DNA of 7,291 bases from Kiritimatiellia bacterium. GTDB taxonomy: Bacteria > Verrucomicrobiota > Kiritimatiellia > UBA8416. The notes below the pieces were generated by a model. It was not told where the DNA came from, did no database searches, and saw nothing but the letters and a program-made list of their open reading frames with translations. Location: positions 1-7,291 of the forward strand of contig SLBU01000198.1 in assembly GCA_007126175.1 (NCBI GenBank), in the 5' to 3' direction. This document shows positions 5,985-7,291 of this stretch, piece by piece (within the stretch, counting starts at the first letter, position 1; the number at the start of each line of letters is the position of its first letter). A program made the translations under genes and the position numbers.

Positions 5985-6313
5985 AACTCACAGAAATAGC
6001 GACAACCGGAAACTGGGAAACCCTGCAAAATGCCTCTGCCGATGCGGACGTCAACCGCGCCTATACCTCCGATCTCTTAAGCGACGTAATGGCACATGCA
6101 CATGACTCCGACATACTGATTACGATCCAGGCACATAACAACACCGTCGCAGTTGCCTCTCTCGCAGGCGTACAGGCCATCGTCATCTGCAACGATCGAC
6201 CTGTACCCGGCGACATGCTCGCCTCCGCCCAAAAGGAAAACATCGCCCTCTTTCGCACAAAAGCCAACCAGTTCGAAACATCTTGCATGGTGGGAAAAAT
6301 GCTGGAGGTCTAG
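5981..6313 (+). CDS. DRTGG-like domain protein, second copy
   Basis: This 110-residue soluble protein is a diverged paralogue of the product at 4705-5055. Shared marks are YTSDLLSDVMAH (28-39) against ASDLMSDVLVAH, DILITIQ (44-50) against FILITSL, and a following strand AIVICNDRPVP (66-76) against GVILVNGKQPP. The C-terminal part (KANQFETSCMVGKMLEV) corresponds to PKFEACLAAGQALL. The DRTGG signature itself is not preserved. AAAGGAGCAGGAAGC directly precedes the ATG, a strong ribosome site lying within the end of the CBS-ATPase gene, and ATGA links the two. The stop is 4 bases before the PHP start. The two copies on either side of the CBS-ATPase may work as a pair, perhaps as a heterodimer; this is inferred from the arrangement only. 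Confidence 0.72.
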   Translation: MKLTEIATTGNWETLQNASADADVNRAYTSDLLSDVMAHAHDSDILITIQAHNNTVAVASLAGVQAIVICNDRPVPGDMLASAQKENIALFRTKANQFETSCMVGKMLEV

Positions 6314-6317
6314 GACC

Positions 6318-7019
6318 ATGCTGGCCGACTTCCATAACCACTCCTGCCTGTCACCCTGCGCATCCCTCGAAATGAGCCCACGCAAGCTCGCCTGGACCGC
6401 GGCTGCCGCGGGGGTAGGCATCATGGCCCTTACGGATCATAATTCTGCCCGCAACACGCCGGCTTTTGCCGCTGCCTGTCGCGAAGCAGGCATCATGCCC
6501 TTATGCGGGCTCGAAATCACCACGGCAGAAGAGTGCCATGTGCTGGCATTGTTCGATACGCCAGCAGCAGCATTGGAGATGGGGACATGGGTCTGGGAGG
6601 CTTTACCCGACTATCCTCTCGACATCGAACGATTTGGCGACCAGCCCGTCGTCGACGAACACGAAATGATAGTTGAACTGATCGACACCCTGCTCACCTC
6701 CGCCATCCACCATACCTTCCAAGAGATACAGGACGAAACGCAACGCCGGGGCGGTCTCTTCATTCCGGCGCATATCAACCGACAGGCCTTCAGCGTGGAA
6801 TCCCAGCTCGGCTTCCTGCCCCCTGGGCACTACGATGCCATCGAAGTGCTGGCCCCGCAGGCATGCGCCTACCAGCAACGCTACCCCGACATACCGGTCA
6901 TTACGGCCTCCGATGCACATGCTCCCGAGCAGATTGCCAAACACCCCTTTCAGCTCGACTTTAGCCATCCCACTATCCCCGCCATCCGCGAAGCCCTTGC
7001 TAACCTTACTCGGTTGTAA
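6318..7019 (+). CDS. PHP-domain metal-dependent phosphoesterase
   Basis: The 233-residue protein belongs to the PHP (polymerase and histidinol phosphatase) superfamily of metal-dependent phosphoesterases. The metal-binding motifs are all visible: HNH at 6-8, DH at 40-41 in ALTDHNS, E66 in GLEITTAEE, H74, H152 in IPAHIN, and DAH at 199-201 in ITASDAHAP. The start at 6318 gives a protein beginning MLADFHNHS, the usual position of the first motif, and GGAGG (6304-6308) lies 9 nt upstream. An earlier in-frame start would only add residues that overlap the DRTGG-like gene. A helical insertion of about 60 residues (roughly 85-145) with many acidic positions separates the E and H motifs. It is the last gene of the Rex cluster and lies 4 bases after its neighbour. 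The substrate is unknown; related enzymes hydrolyse nucleotide or sugar phosphates. Confidence 0.88.
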   Translation: MLADFHNHSCLSPCASLEMSPRKLAWTAAAAGVGIMALTDHNSARNTPAFAAACREAGIMPLCGLEITTAEECHVLALFDTPAAALEMGTWVWEALPDYPLDIERFGDQPVVDEHEMIVELIDTLLTSAIHHTFQEIQDETQRRGGLFIPAHINRQAFSVESQLGFLPPGHYDAIEVLAPQACAYQQRYPDIPVITASDAHAPEQIAKHPFQLDFSHPTIPAIREALANLTRL

Positions 7020-7229
7020 GCAAACCCGCCCGCCGATCCCGACCTCTCGCAGAGTCGGGATGTCGGGGGTGGAAAACGTTGCGAAGGAGAAAGACCACAA
7101 CAACACCAAACTTTCTTCACCAACCGGCATAAAGCCGGTGGGATCGCACATAACGGCAACAAATCGCAGACATGCTAATTCCCCAAATTTCGATCTTTTC
7201 ATTCGTACAAATATCACTAGAATGGCCGG
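7020..7229. other. Intergenic region after the Rex cluster
   Basis: No gene is supported here. It holds the hairpin at 7036-7061 and a second short one with ACCGGC (7123-7128) and GCCGGT (7134-7139) around ATAAA. A leader or promoter for the gene starting at 7230 is expected here, but no clear -35/-10 pair is visible. Confidence 0.6.
7036..7061 (+). terminator. Possible hairpin terminator after the Rex cluster
   Basis: A stem of ATCCCGA (7036-7042) with TCGGGAT (7055-7061) continues, after one bulged C, into CTCT with AGAG, around the loop CGC. It begins 17 nt after the PHP stop, the usual place for a terminator. No T-run follows (the next bases are GTCGGGGGT), so it would be a U-poor terminator or an mRNA 3'-end stabilising hairpin. 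Confidence 0.45.
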
Positions 7230-7291
7230 ATGTCTGCACTGGCTATATCCATTCTGACCCTGGTGCTACTGTTTCTTTCGGTAGCGGGAGC
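7230..7291 (+). CDS. N-terminus of a probable membrane or exported protein (cut by window edge)
   Basis: From the ATG at 7230 the frame stays open to the window edge for 20 codons and reads MSALAISILTLVLLFLSVAG. This is almost wholly hydrophobic and lacks charges, as in a first transmembrane helix of a transporter or channel. An in-frame TAG at 7218 lies upstream, so this ATG is the only ATG start possible. No strong ribosome site precedes it (CGG directly before the ATG, GGCC slightly upstream), and a short open frame from ATG 7222 overlaps it. The family cannot be told from 20 residues. It is probably the start of a separate transcription unit. Confidence 0.5.
   Translation, partial: MSALAISILTLVLLFLSVAG

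Noticed and set aside
6153..6317. N-terminal extension of the PHP protein by 55 residues
   Set aside because: It overlaps the DRTGG-like gene in another frame and has no PHP character; the ATG at 6318 has GGAGG upstream and places the first metal motif at residue 6.
7123..7139. Short hairpin ACCGGC / GCCGGT as a terminator
   Set aside because: The six-base stem has no T-run on either side and may occur by chance; it is mentioned only within the intergenic description.
6603..7217. Open frame of 204 codons on the minus strand
   Set aside because: It is antisense to the PHP gene, whose metal-binding motifs show that the plus strand is coding; it has no recognisable features.
1..7291. CRISPR arrays, insertion sequences, tRNA or rRNA genes
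   Set aside because: No regularly spaced long repeats, transposase motifs, terminal inverted repeats or tRNA-like folds were seen on either strand.

Overview
The window holds two divergent gene clusters that share one AT-rich intergenic control region (about 3790-4066). The leftward cluster encodes an NADH-linked, probably electron-bifurcating [FeFe]-hydrogenase. In transcription order it has hydC (NuoE-like), a histidine-kinase-type ATPase without a phosphoacceptor domain, a small thioredoxin-fold ferredoxin, hydB (NuoF-like), and hydA, of which only the N-terminal 170 residues are present because the gene runs off the left edge. The rightward cluster encodes the NADH-sensing repressor Rex, a DRTGG-like protein, a protein with two CBS domains fused to an RsbW-like ATPase, a second DRTGG-like protein and a PHP-family phosphoesterase. 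After a 210-base gap, a further gene with a hydrophobic N-terminus starts at 7230 and runs off the right edge.

The gene set points to an anaerobic, fermentative bacterium of moderately high GC content that disposes of reductant as H2. Similar hydABC neighbourhoods with HATPase, DRTGG and PHP genes are known to me from Clostridia and Thermotogae. The base composition and the divergent Rex would also fit an anaerobe of the PVC group (Kiritimatiellota or Lentisphaerota), but this assignment is a guess.

Rex presumably reads the NADH/NAD+ ratio and controls hydrogenase transcription and its own cluster. Rex, the first DRTGG-like protein, the CBS-ATPase and the second DRTGG-like protein are chained by three ATGA stop/start overlaps, so they are probably co-translated. 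The CBS-ATPase, the separate HATPase inside the hydrogenase cluster, the paired DRTGG-like proteins and the PHP enzyme look like a second signalling or maturation layer around the hydrogenase. Their biochemical roles are not evident from sequence and are the least understood part of the window.

The points most worth following are: the changed NADH-sensing and DNA-contact residues in Rex; a near-perfect 27-bp palindrome next to the hydC ribosome binding site; regularly spaced repeats (60 bp and 20 bp) in the shared promoter region; and the hydC stop codon that separates hydC from the in-frame HATPase gene.
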